This document shows, piece by piece, positions 32,367 to 42,031 of a stretch of 64,000 nt of DNA; position 1 is the first letter of the stretch, and each line of letters begins with the position of its first letter. The stretch is from Pedobacter metabolipauper (GTDB taxonomy: Bacteria > Bacteroidota > Bacteroidia > Sphingobacteriales > Sphingobacteriaceae), in contig NZ_SNYC01000005.1 of NCBI RefSeq assembly GCF_004362715.1, positions 497,781 to 561,780 on the forward strand. The letters are read 5' to 3'. A model generated the notes under the pieces. The model did no database searches and was not told the origin of the DNA. It saw only the letters and a list, made by a program, of their open reading frames with translations. The position numbers and the translations under genes are program-made.

Positions 32367-34408
32367 GCTGTTTGTATGTTTTTTGGGTTATTAAAAAATC
32401 TGATCAGTAGTATTTCAAGCACTAAAAAAACAAGAACCAAGATCAGACAAAGTTTCCATAGTTCAGTGCTGCTGTTTTTTGCCTGGATATTGAGTGATAA
32501 CGCATCTCGTTTAGAGTTGTAAACCGACACCTTTTGTTTACCAAACAGGCTGGTCAGTTCTGGCTCAGAAGCATAATGCATATCAGACTCCGTCCGGTTA
32601 TCGTTAAAAGCCATAACGGCCAGTGTAGAATCCGCTTTCCTGAGTTCGTAAAATCCGGCTTTCTTTACCTGGTCTGCAATATAGAGCAGGGTCTTTCCAG
32701 GCGTTTGCCTTACTTCCGGAATCACTTCAAACTGATCCGTTACCAGTTTCAGGGACTGGTTGGCCAGCAAGTCGATCTTAGGACTTTCCAGTAAATTGTT
32801 TAAGCCAATGGTATAGAACAAGGGCTGCTCCCTCACACTTGCAAAGGCAACTTTATACATCAGCGGCACAAATACCGGGTGCCGCGGCAAATTGCCATCT
32901 GCTATGGTTAATGAAGCGGCCGACAGGTAAACCTGCCCTGCTCCTAAATTATATTTTGCAAACAGGGACCTTCCCAATGGCAATTGTAAAATGCTTTCTT
33001 TCAGGCTGCTGTTTTGATCCCCATAACTGAAATACCGGTTAACTACCGGAAGATCCATATTGCGGGGAACCTGGTCAAATACATCTTTAAAAACCGGATT
33101 TTTAAGATCAATGGTGCTGGAAATTGGAGCACCCGTAACCAGTTGCTGTACAGGCGGCAGGGCCATGGCTGTTAAAAAGGGGGTATAAACAGCTGCACCG
33201 GCATCAAGGTCAGGAAAAACAACAACAGAACCGCCATTTTGTACGTATCCTTTAAGCTGCTGGGCCAAACCAGACGATGGGTTTTTTAGTCCGTTTAACA
33301 CAATCAGGCTGTATTCAGAGAATGTAGAATACCGGATATTTGATTCCGGTGTCTCAGTCAGTTTAAAATATGGGTCTGAAGAAAACAATGAACGGATAAA
33401 CTTTTCGGAGGCATCGCCATTGATGCTCAGAACCTTCAGTTCTTTGTTAACACGGAAGCTGAAGTTCAGTTCATCATCAAACGTAAGCGGAAAATCTTTG
33501 ATGCCAACCTTACCCTTTTGCCAGCCGGCCTTTAAGCCGCTAAAGGATAAGGTATCCAGAACAGAAGCCCCGGCTTTAACTGCAACATTACCAATTGCCT
33601 TTTGCTGCTGATCAATGGTTAACTTAACCGGGATTTCAGCGGCATCTTCTTCACCATAGTTTTTTAAGCGTACAACAATTTGTTCAGCCTGGCCGGGCTG
33701 ATGAACCGGTGATAAGCTCCACACACTATCTACTGCGATATTGGGCAGGTTATTTGCATTTAATTTGATGAAGTTTACGCTAACCCCCGGATTTGATCTC
33801 AGCGGTTCAGTACCTGCAAAGCCTTTCTGAAAATCTGACAAGAGGTAAGCAATGTGATTGGTATTGGCTGCATATTCTGCCTGTTGCCTGTTTATAATTT
33901 GTGCTAAGCTCCTGCCTGCCGGAGAGATCTTAATCTCATCAAGCAGCTGAATGAACTCATCCTGGTTAACCAATCGCTGGTGTTTACCCTCAAAATCATT
34001 GGTAAGCAGCTGAAACTGGTCGTTAAGGTTATAGGTCTTTACAATTTCCCTTGCTTTACGTTTCGCTTCATCTAAAAGACTGCCTTCCTTATTTACCGTC
34101 TCCATACTATACGAATTATCGATATAGATGCTGATTACACTGCGGTCTGCGGGACTATTCGTTGAACTCGATTTGATAAAGGGCCTTGCAAAAGCGAACA
34201 CTAAAAAGGCAACGGCCAGAATGCGGCACATCAGAATTAACAGGTGCTTAAGCTTTTCCCTGGATGAATTTTGTTCTTTAGCTTCCTTCAGGAACTGGAC
34301 ATTACTGAAATAGATCTTCTTAAATTTCCTGAAATTAAACAGATGGATTACAATAGGAATGGCTATTGCCAGCAGTGCAAAAAGGAAACCTGGATATAGA
34401 AAATTCAT
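32363..34408 (-). CDS. BatA N-terminal and von Willebrand factor A domain membrane protein
   Basis: A 681-residue inner-membrane protein. The N-terminal BatA-type module has two helices (about 5-24 and 58-78) around HLFNFRKFKKIYFSNVQFL; a vWA-like domain follows (ISIYIDNSYSME at about 93, a MIDAS-type DxSxS), then a long extracytoplasmic beta-rich region, and a single C-terminal helix (about 655-673). Related proteins occur in the aerotolerance (Bat) operons and as stand-alone genes in Bacteroidota; the function is not defined. It may be an envelope stress or assembly factor. First gene in a run that includes the pseudo-dihydroorotase. Confidence 0.85.
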   Translation of the reverse strand: MNFLYPGFLFALLAIAIPIVIHLFNFRKFKKIYFSNVQFLKEAKEQNSSREKLKHLLILMCRILAVAFLVFAFARPFIKSSSTNSPADRSVISIYIDNSYSMETVNKEGSLLDEAKRKAREIVKTYNLNDQFQLLTNDFEGKHQRLVNQDEFIQLLDEIKISPAGRSLAQIINRQQAEYAANTNHIAYLLSDFQKGFAGTEPLRSNPGVSVNFIKLNANNLPNIAVDSVWSLSPVHQPGQAEQIVVRLKNYGEEDAAEIPVKLTIDQQQKAIGNVAVKAGASVLDTLSFSGLKAGWQKGKVGIKDFPLTFDDELNFSFRVNKELKVLSINGDASEKFIRSLFSSDPYFKLTETPESNIRYSTFSEYSLIVLNGLKNPSSGLAQQLKGYVQNGGSVVVFPDLDAGAAVYTPFLTAMALPPVQQLVTGAPISSTIDLKNPVFKDVFDQVPRNMDLPVVNRYFSYGDQNSSLKESILQLPLGRSLFAKYNLGAGQVYLSAASLTIADGNLPRHPVFVPLMYKVAFASVREQPLFYTIGLNNLLESPKIDLLANQSLKLVTDQFEVIPEVRQTPGKTLLYIADQVKKAGFYELRKADSTLAVMAFNDNRTESDMHYASEPELTSLFGKQKVSVYNSKRDALSLNIQAKNSSTELWKLCLILVLVFLVLEILLIRFFNNPKNIQTA

Positions 34409-34429
34409 TAAAAACCAAAGTTATAACTT

Positions 34430-36040
34430 TTACATGAACTTCCTCATTGCATTCCATAAAGTTTCATCTAAACTATAAACATCTGGTCTGAATTGCATCG
34501 TTCCATTTTGTGACCATGCCGTAATGTAATTTATAATCAGCGGAACGGGCTTTTTAACGCCAAACCATTTCGGTTTCAATTGGAAGATATTTACGGTATC
34601 TGCTTTTTTAGCCAATTTCTTTTTATATAAAGCCATTTTATTCGTATCAATTGGCGGCAAATTCACTTCCATGCGCAGCTGATCGTACTCATATTTGTCT
34701 TTTACCAGCGTTTCTGCAAATTCCAAGGGCCGTTCTACACGCACACAACCATGGCTAATGGCACGGTTGGTATAATTAAATGCCGTTTTATTATTGGTAT
34801 CATGCAGGTAGATGCTCGAACCATTATCAAATATAAACTTGAACTTTCCAAGGGCATTACCCCCACCCGATCCCTGTTTAAATTGAAATGGTAATCTTTC
34901 CCTTGAATACTTATTCCATTGAATGGTATCCGGATCATCAACCACCTTGCCCTTATAGTATACTTTAATGTTGCTGTTAGAAAGGTAATATGGGTCTTTT
35001 AAGGCCTGATAATAAATCTCACTGCGGGCAATGCTTACCGGAATGTTCCAGATTGGATTTACCTGTATAGAATTCAGCTTGCTGTACAGCATTGGGGTTT
35101 CGTGATTCTTTGGTTTATCTTCCAGTTTACCGGATTTGAGGAATTGCTTAATTTTATCGGAATAGCCATCTTCTCTTTTTCCGCCTACACAGACCTTCAT
35201 GTGGCTCAGTGTATCTTGCTTCTTAAACCAGGTTAAGGAGAAATCGGGAATATTCACCTCAACATACTCATCTCCGAGCTCAGGGGTTTTCCATCTCCGG
35301 CGTTCCATGTTTACCAGGATCGTCTTAATGGCTTGTTCATCTCTGCTGCTTGCCTGGCTATATTTAAAAAGTTCATTTTGAAGGGAAAGATAGGCCGAAG
35401 ATCTCGGTTGGATCTCTTTCAAAAGATCTGCAAGACGGGATGTTTGGAGTACGGCATTGATGCTCGCACTATCGGGTCTTTTTACAACAATATAATACCG
35501 GTTAAATAGTTTCCGTGGATTTAAGCTGCCGTAATAGATAAAATTCTGGTACTTGATCAGTGATTGGGCAGCATGAAGTTCCAGGCCCGCAATAACGGGA
35601 TATACCGCATCAATAGATTTAAATTTATCGGCTTTTAACTGACCTAAAAGATCGGCTAAGTCCTTATGTCCGAATGTCTCCGGATTAAAGCCATGAGCAG
35701 AACTCCGTTCGATGTATTGTGCTAAGGTATCAAGTTCGCCGTTCACAAAAAACTTCATAACCAGCTCCGGATTTAGCTGCTTTTCTTCATAAAAGGATCT
35801 TAGTGTTTTTGGATTGGAAAACTTTGGCGACAACGAGTCCAGGTATTTAATAAATACGGTATTGTATACAGCAGTGTCAAACTTTTTATACAGCTTGTTA
35901 TTAAAATGTTTAGCGAGTACCACACCTACTTCAGGCGTATCCCTAAACCAGCCGCAAGCGCTTAGCATTAAAATCAGCGGGATAAAAATGAGTATGGTTT
36001 TTTTCAAGGCGGCAGGATTAGGCAAGCAGGTAAATTTCAA
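34430..36040 (-). CDS. L,D-transpeptidase lipoprotein (YcbB/LdtD-like)
   Basis: A 536-residue cell-wall enzyme that forms 3-3 cross-links or attaches lipoproteins to peptidoglycan. A lipobox LSAC places the lipid cysteine at residue 29. The middle part matches the YcbB scaffold domain (about 80-280, no obvious peptidoglycan-binding repeat), and the YkuD catalytic domain (about 290-500) ends in SHGCVRVERP with the catalytic Cys near 431. Length is close to YcbB-type enzymes. It is monocistronic, divergent from the his operon, which is 280 bases away. Confidence 0.9.
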   Translation of the reverse strand: MKFTCLPNPAALKKTILIFIPLILMLSACGWFRDTPEVGVVLAKHFNNKLYKKFDTAVYNTVFIKYLDSLSPKFSNPKTLRSFYEEKQLNPELVMKFFVNGELDTLAQYIERSSAHGFNPETFGHKDLADLLGQLKADKFKSIDAVYPVIAGLELHAAQSLIKYQNFIYYGSLNPRKLFNRYYIVVKRPDSASINAVLQTSRLADLLKEIQPRSSAYLSLQNELFKYSQASSRDEQAIKTILVNMERRRWKTPELGDEYVEVNIPDFSLTWFKKQDTLSHMKVCVGGKREDGYSDKIKQFLKSGKLEDKPKNHETPMLYSKLNSIQVNPIWNIPVSIARSEIYYQALKDPYYLSNSNIKVYYKGKVVDDPDTIQWNKYSRERLPFQFKQGSGGGNALGKFKFIFDNGSSIYLHDTNNKTAFNYTNRAISHGCVRVERPLEFAETLVKDKYEYDQLRMEVNLPPIDTNKMALYKKKLAKKADTVNIFQLKPKWFGVKKPVPLIINYITAWSQNGTMQFRPDVYSLDETLWNAMRKFM

Positions 36041-36116
36041 TCATTATTTTGATTACTTGTCAAATAAAATGCCACGTATTGATTGTGCCGTTCTAAAATG
36101 ATAATCCAGATATATT

Positions 36117-36146
36117 TTTGATTTAACAATTCTATTTATATATTTG
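36117..36146 (+). promoter_or_regulatory. Promoter of the histidine operon
   Basis: TTTG (36117-36120) and TATATTTG (36139-36146) are separated by 18 bases, a full match to the Bacteroidota -33/-7 consensus. Transcription should begin near 36153, about 40 bases before the leader peptide. Confidence 0.75.
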
Positions 36147-36192
36147 CCTCACCTTAAGATGCTTTGCATTATTGATTAGGAAATAAAATAAT

Positions 36193-36255
36193 ATGAACAC
36201 AATTTTGAATCATCACTTACATTTGCACCATCGCCTGTTGGCGATGTATATGTAA
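36193..36255 (+). CDS. hisL: Histidine-rich leader peptide of the his operon
   Basis: A 20-residue frame MNTILNHHLHLHHRLLAMYM with TAA at 36253. Five of the seven residues at positions 7, 8, 10, 12 and 13 are histidine, in codons CAT and CAC. It begins about 40 bases after a full promoter, ends 68 bases before hisG, and a GC-rich hairpin lies over its last codons. This is the arrangement of ribosome-mediated attenuation: scarcity of charged tRNA-His stalls the ribosome in the His run and changes folding downstream. Known his leaders of enteric bacteria have seven consecutive His codons; this one is unrelated in sequence. Confidence 0.8.
   Translation: MNTILNHHLHLHHRLLAMYM
36229..36246 (+). 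promoter_or_regulatory. Attenuator-type hairpin overlapping the leader peptide
   Basis: CATCGCC (36229-36235) and GGCGATG (36240-36246) form a perfect 7-bp stem with a TGTT loop across the end of the leader frame. A second small stem, GTTTTG with CAAAAC (36257-36273), follows the stop. A ribosome stalled at the His codons would keep or melt the first stem, depending on its position. No clear terminator with a long T-run precedes hisG, so control may be translational. Confidence 0.55.
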
Positions 36256-36323
36256 TGTTTTGTACTTCAAAACTTGTTTCCGACCTATTTCCTTTTTAAA
36301 AACAATAATTCATAATCAGCACT

Positions 36324-37175
36324 TTGAAAACACTCAAAATAGCTATCCAGAAATCGGGTAGATTAAACGAAAAATCAGTAGAGATCCTTAAAAATTGTGG
36401 TTTATCTTTCGAAAACTACAAAAGCTCCTTAATTTCAACCGTTACCAACTTTCCTTTGGAAATCCTCTTCTTAAGAGATGATGATATTCCTGAATATGTA
36501 CAGGATGGAATTGCCGACCTGGGCATCGTTGGCGAAAACGTAATTGTTGAAGCCGGTGCTGAAGTAACTTACCTTCAAAAATTAGGCTTTGGTAAATGTA
36601 CCCTTAAAATAGCCATTCCAAATGAAAGCAACATCACTGAAGTTGCCCAGCTGGAAGGTAAAGCAATCGCTACCTCTTACCCGGTGATCCTTGAGAAATA
36701 CTTAAAAGACAACCAGGTGAATGCCGACATCCGTACCATCTCCGGATCGGTAGAAATAGGCCCCGGACTTGGGTTAAGTGATGCGATCTGCGATATCGTC
36801 TCTACCGGCGGAACGCTTAAAAGCAATGGATTGAAACCCTTCTCTGAAGTGATGAAATCTGAAGCCATACTGATTGGCGGTGAAGGCTCCGACCTGTTAC
36901 CGGAAGTGCAGGAATTATTGCAGCGGATCCGTTCGGTACTGCGTGCTAAAGAAACCAAATATGTGGTGCTTAACGTCGCAAAAACAAATCTTAAAAAAGT
37001 GGTAGACCTCCTTCCGGGTGTTAAAAGCCCTACCGTTGTGCCATTGTTTGATGAAGACTGGGTTGCCGTTCACTCCGTAATTGCAGAGTACGATTTCTGG
37101 GAAAAGATCAATAGCCTTAAAGCTGCAGGTGCCGAAGGTATCGTAGTCATGCCAATTGAAAAGATCATCTCCTAA
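36324..37175 (+). CDS. hisG: ATP phosphoribosyltransferase, long form
   Basis: A 283-residue enzyme for the first step of histidine synthesis (ATP plus PRPP). The start is a TTG, because no ATG or GTG is available between it and an in-frame stop at 36306. Family signs: KIAIQKSGRLNEKS start, DLGIVGENVI (about 65), the PRPP loop ISGSVEIGPGLGLSDAICDIVSTGGTL (about 140-165), and a C-terminal regulatory domain (about 205-283) that binds histidine, as in the long HisG type that does not need HisZ. First structural gene of the operon. Confidence 0.95.
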   Translation: MKTLKIAIQKSGRLNEKSVEILKNCGLSFENYKSSLISTVTNFPLEILFLRDDDIPEYVQDGIADLGIVGENVIVEAGAEVTYLQKLGFGKCTLKIAIPNESNITEVAQLEGKAIATSYPVILEKYLKDNQVNADIRTISGSVEIGPGLGLSDAICDIVSTGGTLKSNGLKPFSEVMKSEAILIGGEGSDLLPEVQELLQRIRSVLRAKETKYVVLNVAKTNLKKVVDLLPGVKSPTVVPLFDEDWVAVHSVIAEYDFWEKINSLKAAGAEGIVVMPIEKIIS

Positions 37176-37177
37176 TC

Positions 37178-38470
37178 ATGAAAATCTACCGTTATACCGA
37201 TTTACCTACAGAAAAGATCCAGTTGCTTTGCCTGCGTCAGCTTGAAGACGATCAAAGTATCATGGAGCGGGTAAATGCCATTGTAAATACCGTTAAGGTG
37301 GAAGGTGATTCCGCTTTGCTGAACTACGCAGCACAGTTTGACCGCGTTACCCTGCAGCAGTTGTTTATCGGTAAGGATGAAATTGAGCGCATTGCCCAAA
37401 CCATTCCTGAGGATGCAAAGGCAGCCATTGATACGGCCTATCAAAATATCATGACCTTTCATGCGGCACAAGCCAACCGGGAAGAAAAGATAGAAACCAT
37501 GCCTGGGGTAACCTGCTGGCGCGAAACCCGTGCCATTGAGCGTGTTGGTCTTTACATCCCTGGTGGTTCTGCAGTGCTTCCAAGTACCTTTTTAATGCTG
37601 GGGATCCCTGCTGTACTTGCTGGCTGTAAAGAGATCATAGTCTGTTCACCACCCCAGGAAGATGGAAAAACAAACTGCTACCTCGCCTATTGTGCGCTAA
37701 AGCTCGGCATTGAAAAGATCTACCTTGCTGGCGGTGCACAAGCCGTTGCTGCAATGGCTTACGGTACAGAAACCATCCCTAAAGCAGACAAGATCTTCGG
37801 TCCTGGAAACCGGTATGTAACGCAGGCCAAACAACTGATCCAAGCGGCCACCATGACGGCAATAGACATGCCGGCAGGTCCGTCTGAGGTTTTAGTCCTT
37901 GCAGATGATTCTGCCAACCCTGCATTTATTGCATCCGACCTGCTTGCCCAGGCAGAACATGGCGCCGATAGCCAGACCATTTTAGTAGCTACCTCAAACC
38001 AGATCATCACGGAGACCCTGGAGCAGATTGCGTTGCAGATCCAGGATTTGCCCAGAAAAGAGGTGACTGCAAAAGCCATCGCCAATTCATACGCGGTACT
38101 GGTAGATACGCTGGAACAGGGAATGGAATTCAGCAATACCTATGCGCCTGAACACCTGATCCTTTCTACAGTACATTTCCAAAAGCTGATCCCGCTGATC
38201 TCCAATGCAGGATCCGTATTCCTTGGAAACCTGACCCCGGAAAGTGCCGGCGATTATGCGTCCGGAACCAACCATACTTTGCCTACCAGCGGCTATGCAA
38301 AGGCCTACTCTGGAGTGTCACTGGATTCTTTTGTAAAAAAGATCACCTTTCAGCACATTACTCCGCAAGGACTGCAGAACATCGGCAGTACCGTTGAAGT
38401 GCTTGCAACAGCTGAAGGTTTACAGGCACACAAGAATGCCATAACTATTCGTTTAAAATCACAAGACTGA
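37178..38470 (+). CDS. hisD: Histidinol dehydrogenase
   Basis: A 430-residue zinc enzyme that oxidises histidinol to histidine in two NAD-dependent steps. Visible: ERVGLYIPGGSAVLPST (about 128), AGGAQAVAAMAYGTE (about 190), the DMPAGPSEVLVLAD stretch (about 230) and SDLLAQAEHGADSQ (about 255, zinc and catalytic region), AGSVFLGNLTPESAGDYASGTNHTLPT (about 345). Two bases separate it from hisG. Length is standard. Confidence 0.97.
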   Translation: MKIYRYTDLPTEKIQLLCLRQLEDDQSIMERVNAIVNTVKVEGDSALLNYAAQFDRVTLQQLFIGKDEIERIAQTIPEDAKAAIDTAYQNIMTFHAAQANREEKIETMPGVTCWRETRAIERVGLYIPGGSAVLPSTFLMLGIPAVLAGCKEIIVCSPPQEDGKTNCYLAYCALKLGIEKIYLAGGAQAVAAMAYGTETIPKADKIFGPGNRYVTQAKQLIQAATMTAIDMPAGPSEVLVLADDSANPAFIASDLLAQAEHGADSQTILVATSNQIITETLEQIALQIQDLPRKEVTAKAIANSYAVLVDTLEQGMEFSNTYAPEHLILSTVHFQKLIPLISNAGSVFLGNLTPESAGDYASGTNHTLPTSGYAKAYSGVSLDSFVKKITFQHITPQGLQNIGSTVEVLATAEGLQAHKNAITIRLKSQD

Positions 38471-38478
38471 CCGTACTC

Positions 38479-39540
38479 ATGATAGATATTAACAACCTAC
38501 AAAGAGAAAACATTAAAAACCTGCGCCCGTACTCAACGGCAAGGGATGAATATAAAGGACAAGCGAGTGTATTTCTGGATGCCAATGAGAACAGCTTTGG
38601 CTCTCCGCTCGGTCCGTCTGATCAAAACTACAACCGTTACCCGGATCCGCTTCAGCTGGATCTTAAAGATGCCATCAGCAGGATCAAAGGCGTTCCGATA
38701 GAAAATACCTTTCTTGGAAATGGCAGTGATGAGGCCATCGACCTGCTCTTTCGTGCTTTTTGCGAGCCTGGAAAAGACAATGTAGTCCTGCTTCCGCCTA
38801 CGTATGGAATGTATGAGGTTTCGGCCAATATCAACAATGTGGAAGCCCGAAAGGTAAACCTGCTTCCAGGCTTTCAGCTGGATCTGGAAAAAATTGCAGA
38901 AGCAATTGATGCGCATACCAAGCTCATCTTTATCTGCTCACCGAATAACCCAACCGGAAACTCAATTATCCGCACTGATATTGAAACCGTACTGGCCAAT
39001 TTTAACGGCCTTGTGGTCATTGATGAAGCCTACATTAATTATGCAAAGCAACACACATTCATTAAGGAACTCACAGAATACCCGAACCTGGTTGTTTTAC
39101 AGACGTTCTCCAAAGCATGGGGACTCGCAGCACTCCGTTTGGGTATGGCTTTTGCAGCAAGACCGGTAATCGATATCCTGAATAAAGTGAAACCGCCATA
39201 CAACATCAACCAAAGTACCCAGGACATTGCACTGAAAGCGATTGAGAACATTGCTCAGGTAAACGAGTGGATCAGGATCACGGTTGAGGAGCGTGAAAAA
39301 TTAAGTCAGGATCTTGTTCAGCTGCCAATGGTACGCAAAGTTCATCCTTCGGATGCAAATTTCATTCTTGTCGAGGTAGATGAAGCCTTAAAAACTTACA
39401 ACGCACTGGTGGAACAGGGCATCATCACGAGAGACCGCTCTAAGGTGACGCTGTGCGAAGGCTGTCTGCGCTTTACAATAGGAACAGTCAAAGAAAACGA
39501 AACGCTCTTAGAAGCGCTAAAAACACTTCAAACTGCTTAA
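38479..39540 (+). CDS. hisC: Histidinol-phosphate aminotransferase
   Basis: A 353-residue PLP enzyme of fold type I. The usual blocks are present: LDANENSFGSPLG (about 30), LGNGSDEAIDLLFRAF (about 80), CSPNNPTGN (about 155), VIDEAYINY (about 185) and the PLP-lysine site TFSKAWGLAALRLG (about 212-225), plus the C-terminal RFTIGT. It makes histidinol phosphate from imidazoleacetol phosphate. Starts eight bases after hisD. Confidence 0.97.
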   Translation: MIDINNLQRENIKNLRPYSTARDEYKGQASVFLDANENSFGSPLGPSDQNYNRYPDPLQLDLKDAISRIKGVPIENTFLGNGSDEAIDLLFRAFCEPGKDNVVLLPPTYGMYEVSANINNVEARKVNLLPGFQLDLEKIAEAIDAHTKLIFICSPNNPTGNSIIRTDIETVLANFNGLVVIDEAYINYAKQHTFIKELTEYPNLVVLQTFSKAWGLAALRLGMAFAARPVIDILNKVKPPYNINQSTQDIALKAIENIAQVNEWIRITVEEREKLSQDLVQLPMVRKVHPSDANFILVEVDEALKTYNALVEQGIITRDRSKVTLCEGCLRFTIGTVKENETLLEALKTLQTA

Positions 39541-39549
39541 ACCCGGATC

Positions 39550-40683
39550 ATGAAAAAAGTATTATTTATAGACCGCGATGGAACGCTCATCAAAGAAACT
39601 GAAGACGAGCAGATCGACTCATTCGCGAAATTGGTGTTTTATCCAAAATCCATCTATTACCTGTCAAAAATAGCTGCTGAACTGGATTACGAACTGATCA
39701 TGGTAACCAACCAGGACGGGCTGGGCACGGACTCACATCCTGAAATTAATTTCTGGCCGGTACACAATTTTGTGATCGATACCTTTGCCGGTGAAGGGGT
39801 TGTGTTTAAAGAAGTGACCATCGATAAGACCTTTGCGCATGAAAATGCAATGACCAGGAAACCAAATACAGGTTTACTGCAGCATTTCTTTGCCGAAGGA
39901 TATGACCTGAAGAACTCTTTTGTTATTGGCGACCGCATCAACGATGTGATCCTCGCTAAAAACTTAGGCGCTAAGGCAATCTGGCTGCGCAATAATGATC
40001 TGCTTGGTGCCAACGAATTGCTTGAAAAAGCAGATAACCTGACCGATGTGGTTGCCCTGCAAACCCAGGATTGGGTAGACATTTATACCATGCTGAAGGC
40101 CGGAACCCGGGTAATTACCCATGAACGCAATACCAATGAAACCAAGATCAGCATCAGCATTGATCTGGATGGTACCGGAAAAGCCGATATTGATACCGGC
40201 TTAAACTTCTTTAACCACATGCTGGACCAGATTGCCCGTCACGGCAGCATCGACCTGAAAATAAAGACCAGCGGCGATCTGCACATTGATGAGCACCACA
40301 CCATTGAAGATACCGGCATTGCCCTGGGCGAAGCTTTTGCTAAAGCTATTGGAAATAAGCTAGGCCTGGAACGCTATGGCTTTTGCCTGCCGATGGACGA
40401 CTGCCTGGCACAGGCGGCGATAGACTTTGGCGGACGCAGCTGGATCGTATGGGAAGCCGGCTTTAAACGTGAGATGGTTGGGGATATGCCTACTGAAATG
40501 TTCTATCATTTCTTTAAATCATTCAGCGATGCCGCAAAATGCAACCTGAACATTAAGGCTGAAGGCGATAATGAACACCATAAAATTGAGGCAATCTTTA
40601 AGGCCTTTGCAAAAGCAATTAAAATGGCCATTAAACGTGATGCAGAAAAACTAGTCTTACCAAGTACTAAAGGCGTATTATAA
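39550..40683 (+). CDS. hisB: Bifunctional histidinol-phosphatase and imidazoleglycerol-phosphate dehydratase
   Basis: A 377-residue fusion. The N-terminal HAD phosphatase (residues 1-165) begins KKVLFIDRDGTLIKE with the DxDxT motif and has VIGDRINDVILAKNLGA (about 125). The C-terminal dehydratase (about 180-377) carries the two metal motifs HIDEHHTIEDTGIALGE and EHHKIEAIFKAFAKA with the N-terminal GLNFFNHMLDQIARHG. The enteric-style fusion is common in Bacteroidota. It catalyses steps six and eight. The hisH start codon shares one base with its stop (TAATG). Confidence 0.97.
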   Translation: MKKVLFIDRDGTLIKETEDEQIDSFAKLVFYPKSIYYLSKIAAELDYELIMVTNQDGLGTDSHPEINFWPVHNFVIDTFAGEGVVFKEVTIDKTFAHENAMTRKPNTGLLQHFFAEGYDLKNSFVIGDRINDVILAKNLGAKAIWLRNNDLLGANELLEKADNLTDVVALQTQDWVDIYTMLKAGTRVITHERNTNETKISISIDLDGTGKADIDTGLNFFNHMLDQIARHGSIDLKIKTSGDLHIDEHHTIEDTGIALGEAFAKAIGNKLGLERYGFCLPMDDCLAQAAIDFGGRSWIVWEAGFKREMVGDMPTEMFYHFFKSFSDAAKCNLNIKAEGDNEHHKIEAIFKAFAKAIKMAIKRDAEKLVLPSTKGVL

Positions 40684-41276
40684 TGATTGGAATTATCAAC
40701 TACGGGGCAGGGAATATTTTTTCACTTTGCTCGGCACTCGAAAGGCTAAACATCCCCTTCGGCATGGTGAATACCGCAGCTGAACTGGATAGCTATACCC
40801 ACATCATCATTCCGGGTGTTGGCCATGCCGGGGCTGCCATGAAAAAACTCGAACAAACCGGTTTAGTTGAGCCCATTAAAGCCTTAAAGAAACCCGTTCT
40901 CGGTATTTGCGTGGGCATGCAGCTGATTACGGCACATTCCGAAGAAGGTGACGCCAACCTGATGAACATTGTTCCTGTAAAAACAAGACTCTTCAATAAG
41001 GATCAGGGCATTAAAATTCCGCACATGGGATGGAATAATATTGAGCATAAAAACAATTCCTTATTCGAAGGTGTTGAAAATGATGCACAATTTTATTTTG
41101 TTCATTCGTACTTTATTGAATATAACCCTACTTTTGACATCGCGACTGCAAATTATGGAATGCCATTTTCTGCAGCTGTACAAAAAGATAATTTCTATGG
41201 TGTACAATTCCACCCGGAGAAATCCGGTATCGCCGGCGAACGTTTATTAAAGAATTTTTCAAACTTAAAACAGTAA
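40683..41276 (+). CDS. hisH: Imidazole glycerol phosphate synthase, glutaminase subunit
   Basis: A 197-residue class I glutamine amidotransferase. The nucleophile Cys lies in GICVGMQLI (about 76-84), the catalytic His and Glu in VQFHPEKSG (about 178-186), and the start IGIINYGAGN is typical. It releases ammonia from glutamine and passes it to HisF. Starts in the stop of hisB and ends one base before hisA. Confidence 0.97.
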   Translation: MIGIINYGAGNIFSLCSALERLNIPFGMVNTAAELDSYTHIIIPGVGHAGAAMKKLEQTGLVEPIKALKKPVLGICVGMQLITAHSEEGDANLMNIVPVKTRLFNKDQGIKIPHMGWNNIEHKNNSLFEGVENDAQFYFVHSYFIEYNPTFDIATANYGMPFSAAVQKDNFYGVQFHPEKSGIAGERLLKNFSNLKQ

Positions 41277-41277
41277 A

Positions 41278-42027
41278 ATGTACATAATTCCTGCAATTGA
41301 TATTTTAGATGGAAAAGTTGTCCGCCTGGTTGAAGGCGACTATAACCAGAAAACAGTTTACGATGTTTCCATCGCTGAAATGATAGAGACCTACCGGTCT
41401 AACGGTACAGAATTCATACATATTATTGATCTAAACGGCGCTAAGGGTGATTTCAGCAATCAGCAGGCCTTGTTTGACATCATCAAAAAAACCGATATGC
41501 GCGTACAGTACGGCGGTGGGATCCGTACCATTAAACAGGTTACGGACCTTCTTGATGCCGGTATTCACCGCGTTATTGTAGGTACCCAGGCCATCACCAA
41601 TCCTGAATTTTTACAGGAACTGAGTACGGAAGTTGGTAAAAAATACGATTATGCCAACCGCATTGTCATTGCCATTGACGTGCTGGATGAGGTGATCAAA
41701 TATTCCGGATGGATGGAAAGCAGTCCAATTAAATTAATGGACTATGTTGATAAATGCCTGCAGCTGGGCTTTTTCAGGTTCCTGTGTACCGACATCAACA
41801 AAGACGGTAAATTAGGCGGCGCTGCCATTGACCTGTATAAAAAATTGCTGGAACATTCTCCATTCATCAAACTGATCGCTTCTGGTGGAATCAGTTCCAT
41901 GAAGGACATTGAAGATCTTGCTGAACTGGATATCCGTTCTGTTGTAGTTGGTAAAGCCATTTACGAAAACCGGGTTACCATTGATGAGATCAAACAATGG
42001 AACTTAAAGCAAATGACCTCCCTATAA
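41278..42027 (+). CDS. hisA: ProFAR isomerase
   Basis: A 249-residue TIM-barrel isomerase (phosphoribosylformimino-AICAR-P). Internal half-barrel symmetry is visible: [19 protein letters not shown] at the start, [30 protein letters not shown] (about 75-105, first phosphate site), then [13 protein letters not shown] (about 165) and [14 protein letters not shown] (about 200, second phosphate site). The catalytic Asp residues sit in AIDIL and in TDIN. Confidence 0.97.
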   Translation: MYIIPAIDILDGKVVRLVEGDYNQKTVYDVSIAEMIETYRSNGTEFIHIIDLNGAKGDFSNQQALFDIIKKTDMRVQYGGGIRTIKQVTDLLDAGIHRVIVGTQAITNPEFLQELSTEVGKKYDYANRIVIAIDVLDEVIKYSGWMESSPIKLMDYVDKCLQLGFFRFLCTDINKDGKLGGAAIDLYKKLLEHSPFIKLIASGGISSMKDIEDLAELDIRSVVVGKAIYENRVTIDEIKQWNLKQMTSL

Positions 42028-42031
42028 TTCC

